Of a stretch of 64,000 bases of DNA, positions 22,111 to 34,515 are shown piece after piece. Within the stretch, counting starts at the first letter, position 1; each line of letters begins with the position of its first letter. Under the pieces are notes generated by a model. The model ran no database searches and had not been told where the DNA came from. It worked only from the letters and a program-made list of their open reading frames with translations. The position numbers and the translations under genes are program-made. This stretch comes from Beta vulgaris subsp. vulgaris (Eukaryota; Streptophyta; Magnoliopsida; Caryophyllales; Amaranthaceae). The stretch covers positions 15,626,955-15,690,954 of the forward strand of contig NC_079208.1 of NCBI RefSeq assembly GCF_026745355.1, given 5' to 3'.

Positions 22111-24627
22111 TTTGAATTGTGACGGACTTTTGATGCATGGATCTTTGATGATTTGGGCCGAAATTATTTTGGTGTGGTTGGGCTTGGACAGCCAGCTATG
22201 TAGAGGGAGAAGGGAGAAGTTTTTCTTCTTTAATTTCTTTTTTATTTATTTTGATGACTCTTTGTATTATGTAACCTTCATAATCCCCCTCATCATTTCT
22301 CCTAATGAGTCCATTTATTTAATAGTTTAAACACTCCAAAAATCTGATTAAAAATCAAAACTCCATTGCTGCCATATTCAAAAAAAATTAGGCATCATCA
22401 TCTTCATCATTCTCTCAAATTTTTTCATTTCTACACTTCATCAATTGTTCGTGACTTGTTCTATTTGCCTCTTTCTTGTATGTGGTGCTTTGGGGATTGA
22501 AGAAGGAGAAGGGTGCACGGGTATAACGGGATTTTCCTGTAATATTCAACTCGCCCCGACGATACAGGTAACTAGTAGTTATCTTAGAACAATAGTGATT
22601 AGGGTATTATTTAGTATTAGATTATTACGCTAGGAATTGTTTTAAATACTTTTTGAATCAAATCATTGATGAAATTTGACTTAAATATACTTCATGCATG
22701 ATGTATGAATATTTTTTTACAGAAAAACAAATTTTCGTCCGAGTTTTAGTATTATTTGGTATTTTGTGCGCTTTTGGCTTATTTGCAAAATAATTATTGA
22801 ACTAATTTTAAAATTTCTGAAATCATTTTTTATGAATCATGTTATATATTTAGTATGTATTTCATGCCTTAGAATAATTTTTACCTACTGTTTTACATGT
22901 ATATTTAATTGGTTTAACTGTTTTTTCATTTTCGTGTCTGTCATTATAAAAATCGTGAAAATTATTTCTGGAGGCCGAAATTGATTTCATTTGATATTAT
23001 GTATTACCGTGAGTTTATAAATGTATGTGAATTTTTGGTAATTTTGGGCGTTTATTTTTATTTTTAATTATTATATTGGCTTTATTTAGTATTCTGTAAA
23101 TTTACATTTAAAAATACTTTTAGAGTCCGAAAATTAGAAATAAAATGTGTACCATGTCAGTAGAGCCATAATGGTAGTATGATAATTTTTGTGTTATTTT
23201 ACTGCTCGTACTTATTAGTTTAATAGTTATTATTGTGTTTTGTTGTGAGTTTGAGGATATTCTTTTTAATTATTTAAAGGCTTGTTAATCAGAAATAATT
23301 TGTGACCTTTTATGTTCTTGGAAGATGGTGTTTAGTAGGTTCCTGTGAGTATTATTGAGTATCATTGCGTTTACGTTTGGTTTATGAAAAAAATGATTAG
23401 TCGTGTACGTTTCATTTATTTAATAAGCCTTGGAGTTAATGGGTGATCTTATTTGATATGCTGCAGATCTGATTGAACTGTTAGTGCTGTAAAAACATAC
23501 AAGTTTATTATCATTGTTGATGTTTAGTCATGTTCAGTATTTATTGTTGGAGACATTATATATATTGTAAGTTTGTAAGTTACTATTTTGAGGAAATGAA
23601 GAATTTTCTTTTTTTTATGAATCATGGGTATAAGGCCATGGCATCCTTTCTCTCTTCTTTTTGAAGAATGGTTTTGAGTTGGTGGATACTTTTGGATTTT
23701 ATTTATTGTGAGATAAGAACATCCGGTGGGATAGATGTAGTCCCCGATGAAGAACATGTCAACCACCTGGTTTGCGAACTAGGGGTAAACCTAGGTTAAT
23801 TGTTGTCGTCCGAGAGGTCAGAGAGTTCTGCGTGTTCTACCCTACATCGGGAGTTTGGCCTTTCTTAGACACAGGCACTGGGGAACGTAAGCCCATGGAC
23901 GGACCTGGAGATTGCGACTCACTAGCGTCCGGTTTTTGACTCAATAATTTGTTGTAATTTTGTTTTATTATTATTTAAGTATTCTATAGTTGATTTACTC
24001 ACTATATCTTGTTTACTTGATGTTGACTATCACTTGTAGCACTTGCGAGATTTATGGTTTTGGATGCATGTTATTGTGATCATGATCGTATGTTTTCCTT
24101 TCTTATTAATCTATGTCTAAATCATGCTTTCATTCCTTTTGTTCTGGGAGAACTGCTAGTTACTCCCCACTGACAATGAAATTATTTAATATATCCTTGA
24201 AGATGGAAATGACTGCTAGACTTGTGATTGCTTGCGGTAGCAGAGTGTGGGTTGGTAGTGAGAGGAAGCTTCTGGTAGTCTTTTTGGTAGATGAGTTATA
24301 TGTAGACAATAGAGAGTCCTATGTTATGCTAGGTCTCAATGACATTTAGTTTTATTTGAGTTTTAATGGGAGACTTGCATGTCTCGTAGTTTTGGATGAT
24401 GTTATGTTATGATTTGGGATAATCCTTTTTATTAGAATCATAATGTTTTCAGATATTTCTTTTGCAAGCTATGAAACTTTGGTTTGAGATTATCTTTAAT
24501 TATTGTTTTCGAGTAGCATAACCGTCCTGACGTTATTTCTACTAACGTCTTTTCAGTAGTAAATCTTGATTAGATATTGTTTAGTATCTTAGTAGTAGAA
24601 GGAGCTTAGACCACTGACGTTATTTGC
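22111..24627. other. Long stretch without a supported gene; possible LTR remnant
   Basis: AT-rich and without convincing reading frames. The part at 23730-23940 is GC-richer (AAGCCCATGGACGGACCTGG region), and 24480-24866 has features seen in plant gypsy LTRs (TTTTTCCGCTG near 24772). Its last part (24628-24866) is shared with 49370-49605. I could not find paired LTRs, a primer-binding site or protein domains, so the assignment is open. Confidence 0.35.
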
Positions 24628-26397
24628 AGGTTTGGTGTTAAGAGCTTAGAAGGCAGCATAGAACGAGATCATGATGTATCTTGATAGTTGATTGAGGAAT
24701 AGACCGTATGATATTTTCATTGTATATCATTTCCAGATTTTAGTTTAATTACTGGTGTAATTAAGGTTATTTTTCCGCTGCGATTTTATATAATCAAGAG
24801 TTGATTTTAGTTTATGATTGTCGAGTGTGTTTTATTAGTAGCTCAGAAGAGCAGGCGGTTAGAATGAGATCAAATAAAAGTCATTGATGCAATTTTCCAT
24901 TATTCCCATTTACCAATCAATGATGAGATACTCCATGTTTGTTTTGATATTTCTTCCTGAATTCCTCCTCTTTCCTTACTTGATACTATTTTCTGTTTTA
25001 TGAATTCCCAGACTTTTACCTTTCTAATTTCTCATTCTTAATTATAACCTCCCTCCTTTCTTTTAGCTCTTACCTTCCCATGCACTTTTCCTTGCACATG
25101 CAGGTATGCTATGATAATTAAACTGTGACTATAATATATGATAATACATTTTGTTTAGGTGTGTGTAAAAGTTAAGCCAAGTTTAAAATCAATTGGTTTA
25201 GAAAACATATGCTTTTTTTTTAATATGGATGATGTTTCCGCATGTGTAGCATCTAAGTAATCAATCATACTCGCCTAAAATGAAAGTAATCAACAATACT
25301 CTGGTTATGTACTATTTAGTTTACGTGACTGTATATGTATATATCAATATATGTGTGTTGTATGGTCGCAACTTTTTCTTCTTACCATGATTCCTTCGGT
25401 TTCTATTTGATATCCCTAATTGAAATGTCAGTTAAATAGCCAAAATTTTGAACACTACTCACCAATATGTAAAGAAATTATATACTCAAGAGGGTCTTAC
25501 TTAATTCGTCTAGATGTGTAGCTCTAAAATTTGAAATTTCATTGACAATCCATCATTAAGAATATTAATGCTTAAAATGTCTATTATAACTTGTAAAAAG
25601 GTAAAATCAAAGCCGCATGAAAATTAATACTCGATATAAAGATGTGCAATGCAAGTGGCCCAACTTGTCTTAATTATAAAACTAGGAAAAAATGATTCTA
25701 ATAATCCAACCTTTGACTAGTTCGTTGATTTAATCCCATTTATTGATTGTTTCTTAGTAATTCCATCTTTTGGGGATAAATTCTCAAAATAATCCGGAAT
25801 CTTTTTTTCTTGCCATCCTATTAGACCGATTGTTCATCAATCGGTAGGGCCACATCGCCCACATGTTCATTTTATTAAAAAATGGATTTCATCGTCTAAA
25901 GAATATGTCCTCCATAAAAATTATAATTTTTTTAGACGTGTTGTCATCTAAAAGAATTGATTTTTTCAAATCTTTTAGATGATTGTCTGTGATGAATAAA
26001 ATTATATGATAAATAAAAAAGTACACAAAAGTAACGTCTAACCATTTGCACAATAAAATTTGACATTCGAACACTTTCCTTTTTTGGAAGGAAAAGGGTA
26101 ACGGAATTTTTTTTTTTTTTTTTTGGTGAATTAAGGGAAATTATATCAAATCAAGTTTTGACAAAGGTCAAGACACTTTGGGGATAGTTACCAAGAAAAA
26201 TACACTCACCCCCCATAGGGGAATAATATGAGCCATCAAATGTGCAACTGTGTATTTAAAATATTTATTATTAAGACAAATCAAATAATATCTCACATAA
26301 AATTAAATATTTTTTATATTAATAAAAAAAGGTCATACTTAGTATATGAATGTGCAAAAGTAAAAAAAAAATACATCTAAATAGAAATGAATAAAGC
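24628..26397. repeat. Tandem unit A, left backbone segment
   Basis: Collinear with unit B from 49370 to 51137 (for example TTTTAGCTCTTA at about 25063 and 49801, and CTTTTGGGGATAAATTCTC at about 25769 and 50515). From about 25675 it also matches unit C (55490 on). No gene in it; short open frames are AT-rich noise. It is interrupted at 26398 by the LINE. Confidence 0.85.
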
Positions 26398-26409
26398 ATT
26401 ATTTTACAT
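26398..26409. repeat. Target site duplication of the full-length LINE (12 bp)
   Basis: ATTATTTTACAT here and again at 32827-32838. The unbroken site is seen at about 51507 in unit B. Confidence 0.9.
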
Positions 26410-26713
26410 TTTTTTTTTTGGTGAGAAAAGAGGGACTAAGCCCAATACAAAGCAAGCTGAAAAAAACTAAACAAAAAAAGAAAAATAACAGAACAAAACA
26501 AAGACTCCAACAAAGAAATTAAATAAACTCAACTAGAGCTAACTCAAAAACACCTGCGCTAGCTCCACCTTATTAGACTCAATCAAGCAACTAACCCTCG
26601 CCATTCGAAGTACACTTGACAGGGACCATACGAGGCCACGAAACACCTCCAAGGTCCTCCAATAAAATGGTTCGAAGATCCTTAGGGACCGCCATAAGCA
26701 TCTCGAATTTCAC

Positions 26714-29700
26714 CTACAACTGGACCCCATAATTCGCGAGCCAATCCGCTGCGCGATTAGCCTCGCGATAACAGTGCTCTACTTGAACCACCCAATCTCG
26801 GTTCCTAATAAGAGCAATGCACTTACGAATAATATGAATGTAAGGAGAGTTAGTGGGGGGATCCCCTTCTAACATACGAACCACAACTTCCGAATCAACC
26901 GATAGCACGATCTTTCTATGACCACCATTCCACGCCACATTGAGCCCTCGCAGAACCGCCATCAATTCCGCTCTTGTGCATGAGCATTCTCCACAATTCG
27001 CAGCAAAGCATTCGAATAACTCACCTCGATGACCCCTAATAATCCCACCTGCTCCCGCTTTTCCCGGATTCCCTTTTGAAGCCCCATCCGTATTCAAACG
27101 CACCCACCCTATACTTGGGTATCGCCACCTCACATACATCTCTTCTCTTCTGGGGCCATCACTACCTACTGGGCCTTTCTCCCGAGAGCAAGCTTCCCTC
27201 ACATCTTTTAAACGAGCAACAATAAAGCTCACCTGATCCAATGGTATACGCGGCTCACTCTTGAAACACCGTTCGTTCCTCCACCTCCATAACCACCAAC
27301 ACGTCACACTGAACATCTGCGGCCAATCCTCATCAGAACGCATGATACGTTTCTCTATATTTCCTAATAACCATTCTTTCAAAGGGATTTTCCAGGCCAA
27401 GTCTTCAGTATCCACCCCTAGTTGTCTCCACACATGTTTGGCAGCAGGGCACTCTCGTAACAAATGAATGGTATTTTCCTCTACCTCACCACACATGAAA
27501 CAGCGAGGATCATCCGTCATTTTCCTGATAAATCTGTTACCATTTGTCATGAGGCGGTCTTGACTCGCCAACCAAATAAAAAATCTGATGCGTTGTGGCA
27601 CATTAATCCCCCACATGTGTTTCCACCCTCTCACTTCATCAATATCGGGTTCCGCTTCATTTCTAATCAATTTTAAAGCCGAGGACAAAGAAAAGCCCCC
27701 AGATGGAGCCTCGTTCCAGAAAATTTCATCTACTACCTCCTCATCTTCGATGAGTTCATGAGCTGCAATTTTTCCCAATTCCTCTTTATGAAGAAAATTC
27801 GCAAAAATCTCCCATTTCCACCCTGTATTAACATCCCACATCTCACGGACCGTGGCATCCTGTAACTGCACCGGGGGTTCAGCTCGCACCAGTTCGATCA
27901 AAGGTTTGTTTAGCACCCACCTGTGATGCCAAAAGAAAGTCGTATGACCATTACCTACTGCCATATTGACACCCTTTCTAACAATATCCACGCTACTCAT
28001 GATGCCTCTCCAAGCATTGGAAGCATTTTGTTTCTCCTTGAACATGTCAAGGTCACATCGGCCCTCACAGTACTTAGCACGAAGGACCCGTGACCATAAA
28101 GCCGATGGTTCCGCTAAGAGTCTCCACCCAAGTTTAGCGAGAAAAGCGGAGTTTGATTGTCTCATTTGACGAATACCTAGTCCCCCCTCATGCTTGGGTT
28201 TCGAAATCTGATTCCAAGAAACCATATGCACTCTCCTTTCCCCTTCCTGAGATCCCCATAAAAAATTGCGCGACTTACGATCCAGATCATCGCATGTTGA
28301 CCACGGCAATTTTGTGGTCTGCATTGTATAAAAAGGGATCGAACTCAATGCCGATTAAATCAAAGTGGCTCTTCCAGCCATAGAGAGAGTCCGCATTTTC
28401 CAACCTGCTAACTTACCATTAACCTTGTCCACCAGGTATTGGTATTCTCTTTTGGAACTACGACCGTTAATTATCGGCACCCCAAGGTACTTACCCAGAT
28501 CGTCAGTCTCTTCCATTTCCAAAGTTGCACCTACTGCTTCTCTAATTTCATAATTAGTGTTCCTCGAGAAAAAAATTCTCGACTTCGCATTGCTAACTTT
28601 ACTACCTGAGGCTTCACAAAAAAGAGTCAAGCATTTCATCATAATTTCGGCCTGAGCAACCGACGCCTCTCCAAATAGAATAAGATCATCCGCAAAAGCA
28701 AGATTCGATATTGGCGGCCCATTGCGACTTGCTCTCGATGGTTTCCACGACCCAAGCTGCACTTCCCTTTCAATTAAATGGGATAGTCTTTCCATGCATA
28801 TGACATACAAATAGGGAGATAATGGATCTCCTTGTCGTATCCCTCTCGTGGGTTGAAAAGCATCTAAGGGCTCTCCATTCCACAAAATTCGAAGTTTAGC
28901 CGAAGTTACACACATCATGACCACGTCTACCATTTGCTGAGGGAGAGAAAGTTCAAGGAGTGACTCACGAAGGAAGGACCACCTCAACCTGTCGTACGCC
29001 TTCTCAAAATCAATCTTAACAGCCATGTAACCCATCTTACCCTGTTTATAACGCATCGAGTGAATCATCTCTTGGACAATAATGATATTGTCTGTGATTT
29101 GTCTTTTCGGGACAAAGCTACATTGAGTCGGCGAGATCAGCGCAGACAAAATAGGCTTTAAACGATTGACTATCACCTTCGTGATCAATTTATACACTAC
29201 ATTACATAGTCCAATTGGACGAAACTGATTAGCTTTTTGTGGCACTTCCACCTTCGGGATCAACACCAAAAAAGCATCATTCAACCCCTCGGGAAATTCT
29301 TTTCCTTCTAACACATTTCGCACAAGTAGCGTGACATTTGATTGGACTATTTCCCAATAACGCTGAAAAAATATCGGTTGGAAACCGTCCGGTCCCGGTG
29401 CCTTGAAGGGCTGCATGTCTTTCAAAGCAGCTACCACCTCACATGAGGAAAAAGGGCGCGAGATTTGTGCTCGTGCATCAACGGGAATGTCTGGAAAGCA
29501 TCCCCATGGTAGACGGCTTCCTGCCACAGTCTTTTGTTCTTCTTGGAATAGCTCCCTCCAATATTTAAATACCACAGCTTTCACTGCCTTGTCATCATGA
29601 ATCCAGATATCTGATTCATCCTTCAAAGTCTCAATTCTGTTTCGCCTTCTCCGAATAAGAGTGGATAAGTGGAAATACCTCGTATTTCGATCCCCATCCC

Positions 29701-30754
29701 TAAGCGCCTCCAAACGCGACTTTTGAAACCAAAGTAACTCCTCCTCATTTAACACTTCATCCATCTCCCTACGAAGCTTTGCTTCCAATTTAATTAAATG
29801 AGGCTGGCGACCCGAAGCAAGAATAGATTGAATCCCTTCTAACCTTGCCCATAGCTCAGCTTTTTTTCGGAAGATATTATAGAACTCCTCTTTATTCCAT
29901 GACTGGAGTTTTACCGCAAACTCACGCAAGAATGGGACAATTGGAGCCATTTTCTTCCAATTCTGGAAAACAAACTCGTGGAATTTAGCATGGTTCATCC
30001 ACGCAGCCTGAAAACGAAAAGGTTTTAGTGACCCCGGAATGGGCGCAAATCCATTAGTGCTTATAATTATCGGACAGTGGTCAGACGCAGTTTTAGGTAA
30101 ATTGCGCACTGCACCTTCACTGAATCGCAATCTCCAGTCTTCATTCACTAGTCCCCTATCTAACCGGGCTGACTTAAATGTTTCACTTGAATTTCCACGA
30201 AACCATGTATGACTTGGTCCTGAACACCCCAAATCAATCAACTCATTGTTATTAACCCAATTAGAAAAATTCTGACATCTTCGTACCATCTCTGAGCTTT
30301 CAACTCCATTACGCTCACTCATAGTCATTGTTTCATTAAAATCCCCTGCCATCAACCATGGGCCTTTGTAATTTTCTTTAATCTTCTCCAGTTCTTTCCA
30401 TAACTCTTTTCTTAGAGTGCTATCAGGGCTAGCATACACTGCTGAAAATAACCACGGGTCCTCTCCAACCTTACTAATTTCCACAGTAAGATGTTGAGAA
30501 TGAGAACCATAAGAGGAAACAGTCACCAAATTTGTATCCCATAGCATCCAAATCCCTCCAGAAAAGCCCTGCGCTTCCACCCTCTGCTGCCCCGAGAAGC
30601 CAATTTTATCACAAATTTTTTGAGCTTGATCGCCACTCATATGAGTCTCAACCAGCACAATCACAGAAGGTTTATTAATCCTGATTAGATCCCTTAGAAC
30701 TGGCACCTTATTACCAACTCCTTGAACATTCCAAACTAATATTTTTAAAGACAT
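26714..30754 (-). pseudogene. LINE ORF2: endonuclease, reverse transcriptase, RNase H (one nonsense codon)
   Basis: The frame starts 34 bp after the ORF1 stop. It begins MSLKILVWNVQGVGN (AP endonuclease start) with ETHM, AGDFNE and SDHCPI. The reverse transcriptase has PFKAPGPDGF, FEKAYDRL, RQGDPLSPYL and FADDLILF. A zf-RVT zinc-binding region has CFMCGEVEENTIHLLREC. At the C-terminus is RNase H with NTDGASKGNPG, RAELMA, SVDSE and REANRAADWLA. The frame is about 1346 codons, normal for plant L1 ORF2. One in-frame TAA at 28355-28357 falls between the reverse transcriptase and zinc-binding regions; otherwise it is open throughout. Confidence 0.9.
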
Positions 30755-30788
30755 ATTAAACATTGGAAAAAGGGGGTACCTATCATAC

Positions 30789-32774
30789 TCAAGAAGTGGC
30801 ACCATGGGCAGCGCTGACAGAAACAATTCCCTCAATGCCCTCATGGGCCCGTCCGTCACATACGGAAGTCCAGCCTCCATCATGAGAAACGGAGTCGCAT
30901 TCTCCGGAGGGAGAAAAGCATTTATTTCCAATCTGATCCTGTTGGCCGTCGGATGGGCCTCGATCTGAGATGGTCCCTCCATCGGGCTCTCGACAAAGAA
31001 TTCCAGAGGTGGGGGTATCTTGGATACCAGTGTAATTGGAATCATGATGGACACTCCGATGAGATTCTTGCGGCTGCACCTCAGGCTGACTTAGCGACGC
31101 TAAGTTAGCAGTAGGGTATAAGTCAATATTTTCTTTCCCACTCACAGAATGTTTCGAAATTTTCTTAACACTCCCTTTTCGAATTTTTGGGCCTCGAAGA
31201 GTGGCAAGTTTACTATTCGAGGAAAGAGGGGCCCTATCGCCCTTGAAGGCTATTTTCGGCCGCAATCTCGGGATGAGCGAATCTTTTATTAAAGGTAAAT
31301 CCTCTTTTATCCCAACCGTTTCCTTAAAATTATCCATCTTGACTTCATTAACCTCCATAATTTTATCCCTAACTGACTCCTCCACCATTTTGGCGATTTC
31401 ATTTGATTTTTCCCGCTCAGTAACTGATTTTCCGCCACTATTACATGGCTCTGGCTCCGAATTCATTGACCCGGTATTAACCCTACCCGTTTCCTGGGCG
31501 AAATCCAGCTTCCTTGGATGATTTCTTGTATCCGGGTCCTGCCCAACTATCGGATTCTCCACCTCCATTTCCATGTGAATGTCCTCCTCCACCGAGAGCA
31601 TTTCAAACCTCGATCCTCCTGCATGCTCTACCACCTTATCATCTGTGGATGATTTACTTCCCTGGGGAATGTTCACCTTACCAGATGTTAGATCCTCATG
31701 ACGCTTTTGAACTCCTTTGCTATGCCCTATATTTTTGGCCTTGGGGATGATTTTCCTACCCGGTTTCTGGACCAACATCCATGCACCATATGTATCTTGT
31801 TGACTCACTGCAGCCACTTCTTTAGGTTCGTGATGCTCTTTTCGGCCTTCCTCGCCTATGATGTCCTTGTTCTGGAACTGAGGACAACTGTCTTCTTTAT
31901 GCCCCAAGTGACCACATCGAAAACATATCATCTTCAATCCTTCATACTGAATAATCCACGTTCTCTTGTTCAATTTGAACTTTGACAGTAACGGCTTGGA
32001 TAAGTCCACTTCAATGCAAAATCGCACATATTGTCCTCTGTCCATCGAAGCCGTATTTCTATCGATTTTAATCACCTTACCTATCTTGGAACCAATCTTA
32101 TGCAGAATTTGTTTGTCAAAATACTCAACAGACAGATGAGGAATCCTCACCCACGCAGTGAGAGTTCTAATGGGAGCCTCATCCGCAATGAAATTTGGAA
32201 CCCATTTGCGAATCGTGAGATAGCTCTCCCCTATCATCCAGGGGCCTTGAGTTAGTACAAAATCATAATCTTCTATGTTACTGAAACGAACCACATAATA
32301 GGCATGTCCAACATCAGTTAAAGCTATCTCCCCCTTCAAAGACCATTTCGCCTTTAATCTACGCATCAAAACTTCGTAGCCTAACTTCCTATCAAATAAC
32401 TTGATAATCAAGGAGTTTTTCCAAGGGACTCTGATTCTCCTTTTTTCCTCTTTCGTCAGTTTAATGATAGGGCATGATGAGTCCCCCATATCATCTTCAG
32501 AATCTTGTTCATCATCCGAGATGTTCTCTACTTCTGTAGCATCTCCTTCAAACAAAGGGTTTCTCAACCCCCCAAAACCCCTTGTTGCTTGACTATATGA
32601 AATATTCTTGATCAGATTTTTTTCCTCCTCCATAGTATTCGGTACCATGGATACATCTTGGCTATTTCTTGGAGGGGAAATCTCCCCTCGCTTGCATTTT
32701 TTGTTCGACCTTTGAAGAAGGTCATTTTCCTCACTCGAGAGCGTTTTCGCTCTCACCTCCTCACTCGAGAGCAT
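30789..32774 (-). CDS. LINE ORF1, DUF4283/zinc-knuckle nucleic-acid-binding protein (661 aa)
   Basis: An intact 661-residue frame. The N-terminus is Ser/Glu-rich with a short repeat (SSEE twice within 16 residues). A DUF4283 domain follows (about residues 120-270: WSLKGEIALTDVGHAYYVVRF ... TLTAWVRIPHL), then a CCHC knuckle CFRCGHLGHKEDSC (about residue 285-298) and a long low-complexity C-terminal tail. This is the usual ORF1 of plant L1 elements, an RNA-binding chaperone that coats the LINE transcript. The start at 32774 is the first ATG in the 5' leader. Confidence 0.88.
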   Translation of the reverse strand: MLSSEEVRAKTLSSEENDLLQRSNKKCKRGEISPPRNSQDVSMVPNTMEEEKNLIKNISYSQATRGFGGLRNPLFEGDATEVENISDDEQDSEDDMGDSSCPIIKLTKEEKRRIRVPWKNSLIIKLFDRKLGYEVLMRRLKAKWSLKGEIALTDVGHAYYVVRFSNIEDYDFVLTQGPWMIGESYLTIRKWVPNFIADEAPIRTLTAWVRIPHLSVEYFDKQILHKIGSKIGKVIKIDRNTASMDRGQYVRFCIEVDLSKPLLSKFKLNKRTWIIQYEGLKMICFRCGHLGHKEDSCPQFQNKDIIGEEGRKEHHEPKEVAAVSQQDTYGAWMLVQKPGRKIIPKAKNIGHSKGVQKRHEDLTSGKVNIPQGSKSSTDDKVVEHAGGSRFEMLSVEEDIHMEMEVENPIVGQDPDTRNHPRKLDFAQETGRVNTGSMNSEPEPCNSGGKSVTEREKSNEIAKMVEESVRDKIMEVNEVKMDNFKETVGIKEDLPLIKDSLIPRLRPKIAFKGDRAPLSSNSKLATLRGPKIRKGSVKKISKHSVSGKENIDLYPTANLASLSQPEVQPQESHRSVHHDSNYTGIQDTPTSGILCREPDGGTISDRGPSDGQQDQIGNKCFSPSGECDSVSHDGGWTSVCDGRAHEGIEGIVSVSAAHGATS

Positions 32775-32838
32775 TTTTTTGTTTTATTTGAGATAACCTT
32801 ATGAGCTGGAGATTCTTAATACACGTATTATTTTACAT

Positions 32839-32897
32839 AATTAGACCATGTTTATTGTGAAAAAGAATGATCTTTTATCCCACTAATTTATACAATT
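32839..32897. repeat. Unit A backbone fragment between the LINE and the copia element
   Basis: Short backbone piece (AATTAGACCATG ... TTTATACAATT) that is continuous in units B (51520 on) and C (56210 on). It proves that the LINE and the copia element inserted separately. Confidence 0.85.
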
Positions 32898-33033
32898 TGT
32901 ACAAGTGTGGAGAATAATTGTGTTAACCTCGAGTAGGTTAACCCTGACATTGAATATATATAGTGTTTACAATACAAGCCTACGACTAATAAAAGTCCAT
33001 TCTATCCTTTACATATAATGTTGCTATAGTACA
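32898..33033 (-). repeat. 3' LTR of the copia element
   Basis: Pairs with 40802-40937; TG...CA ends. On the coding strand it is preceded by the purine-rich AAAGATTGAGGGCG, the likely polypurine tract. Confidence 0.88.
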
Positions 33034-33546
33034 CGCCCTCAATCTTTACGAGGAGAAATAACGGATAGATTGGTACGATGTTTAGTAAACAAGTCAGTAG
33101 ATAGACCCTTAGTAAAAATATCAGCAACCTTAGACTAAGTAGAAACATGTCGAACAAAATGACCTCCCTTGGCAACCATTTCTCGAACAAAATGATAATC
33201 GACGTCAATATGTTTGCTACGATCATGATGAACTGGATTGGCAGTGAGATAAGTAGCAGAGACATTATCACAATAGACAATCACAGGACGACGAAGAAAA
33301 TGGCCAATGTCAGCAAGAAGTTGCTTGAGCCAAATGTTTTCTGCAACTGTGTAGGCAACAACTCTGTATTCAACTTCAGTGGAGGATTTAGAGACAGTAG
33401 GTTGTTTTTTCGAACGCCAGGAAATGAGATTCTTCCCAAGTAAAACAACATAGCCAGTAGTAGAACATCACGTGTCAGGGCATCCTGCCCAATCTGCATC
33501 AGAATAGGCAATAACCACAGTAGGAGAACTACTGCTATATAAGAAG

Positions 33547-34102
33547 TAGGGGTAAAAGTTATTCGGATAAAGTCCAACATCCAATCCAATTCAATCCGAA
33601 TTAGTAATTCAGATCGGATCCGGACTGTGTTTCGATTGGATTCGGATTGATTTTTTAAAGAAATTGGATTTTCAGATCGGATTGGATTGAGGGTGATTGG
33701 ATCCAAAAATCCAATATAACCGAATAGTAATATGTCTTGTAATACGTATTTGGATTGGGCTTAAGTGCTTAACTGATTTTTTTAAAAAAAAAAACTTACT
33801 CCATAGCCCAATACACAGAACACTTCAACCCTTCCCCTAAAACACTAAGTGCACTTAATTCCTCATTTCCTAAATCTACTAGGTTGTTGTTGTGCTAAAT
33901 TTATTTCATCGAAAAACTAGAGTTTTTGAAAAATCGGATTTTTGGATCGGATCCAATCTAGAGTATGGAAATTCGAATTGGATTGGATCGGATTCAAACC
34001 CTAATTGGTTTGGATTTGGATTGAAAAATTGAAATCCAAATTTTTCTCGGATCGGATTAGATTAGGCTCTAATGCAAACCGCACACCGAACTTTCACCCC
34101 TA
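33547..34102. mobile_element. hAT-type non-autonomous element (556 bp) nested in the copia RNase H
   Basis: Terminal repeats TAGGGGTAAAAGTTATTCGG and TAGGGGTGAAAGTTCGG (right end, complement) are flanked by a perfect 8-bp target duplication ATAAGAAG (33539-33546 and 34103-34110). The interior is rich in repeated GGATCGGAT/AATCCAAT blocks. No coding capacity. Confidence 0.92.
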
Positions 34103-34515
34103 ATAAGAAGAGACCAAAGTCCAATGTGTCTTGCAAATATCTGAAAATTCTTTTCACAGCATGAAGGTGGGTAGTACGAGGAGCGTGCATAAACTGAGAC
34201 ACCATATTAACAACATAAGCAATATCTGGACGAGTTATAGTTAAGTACTGTAATGCACCAACCATACTATGATAATCTGTGGGATCAGCAAGAAGTTCTC
34301 CAGCAAGCAGAGACAGTGTTACTCTAGAGACAACAGAAGTGGTAACTGGTTTAACAGTATGAAGATGGAATTTACGAAGTGAATCAGTGACATACTTATT
34401 TCGAGACAAAAATAAACCAGAGGGATTACGCACAACCTAAACACCTAAGAAGTAATGAAGATCCCCTAAATCTGTCATAGTAAACTGAGAAGAAAGAACA
34501 TAATAAATGAATTTT

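Larger units (their letters stand above)
26410..32826 (-). mobile_element. Full-length L1-type LINE retrotransposon
   Basis: About 6.4 kb between perfect 12-bp target duplications, with the poly(A) tail seen as T(11) at 26409-26419. Two ORFs run on the - strand: ORF1 (32774-30789) with a CCHC knuckle and ORF2 (30754-26714) with endonuclease, reverse transcriptase, zinc-binding and RNase H domains. The 5' leader before ORF1 is only about 52 bp. A single premature stop in ORF2 and perfect target duplications point to a recent insertion. Confidence 0.93.

Noticed and set aside
24113..24349. 78-aa + strand ORF
   Set aside because: No recognisable domain, in a region with LTR-like features. No neighbour or repeat copy supports coding.
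27261..32592. Many + strand ORFs across the LINE
   Set aside because: Antisense shadows of ORF1 and ORF2, which show clear domains.
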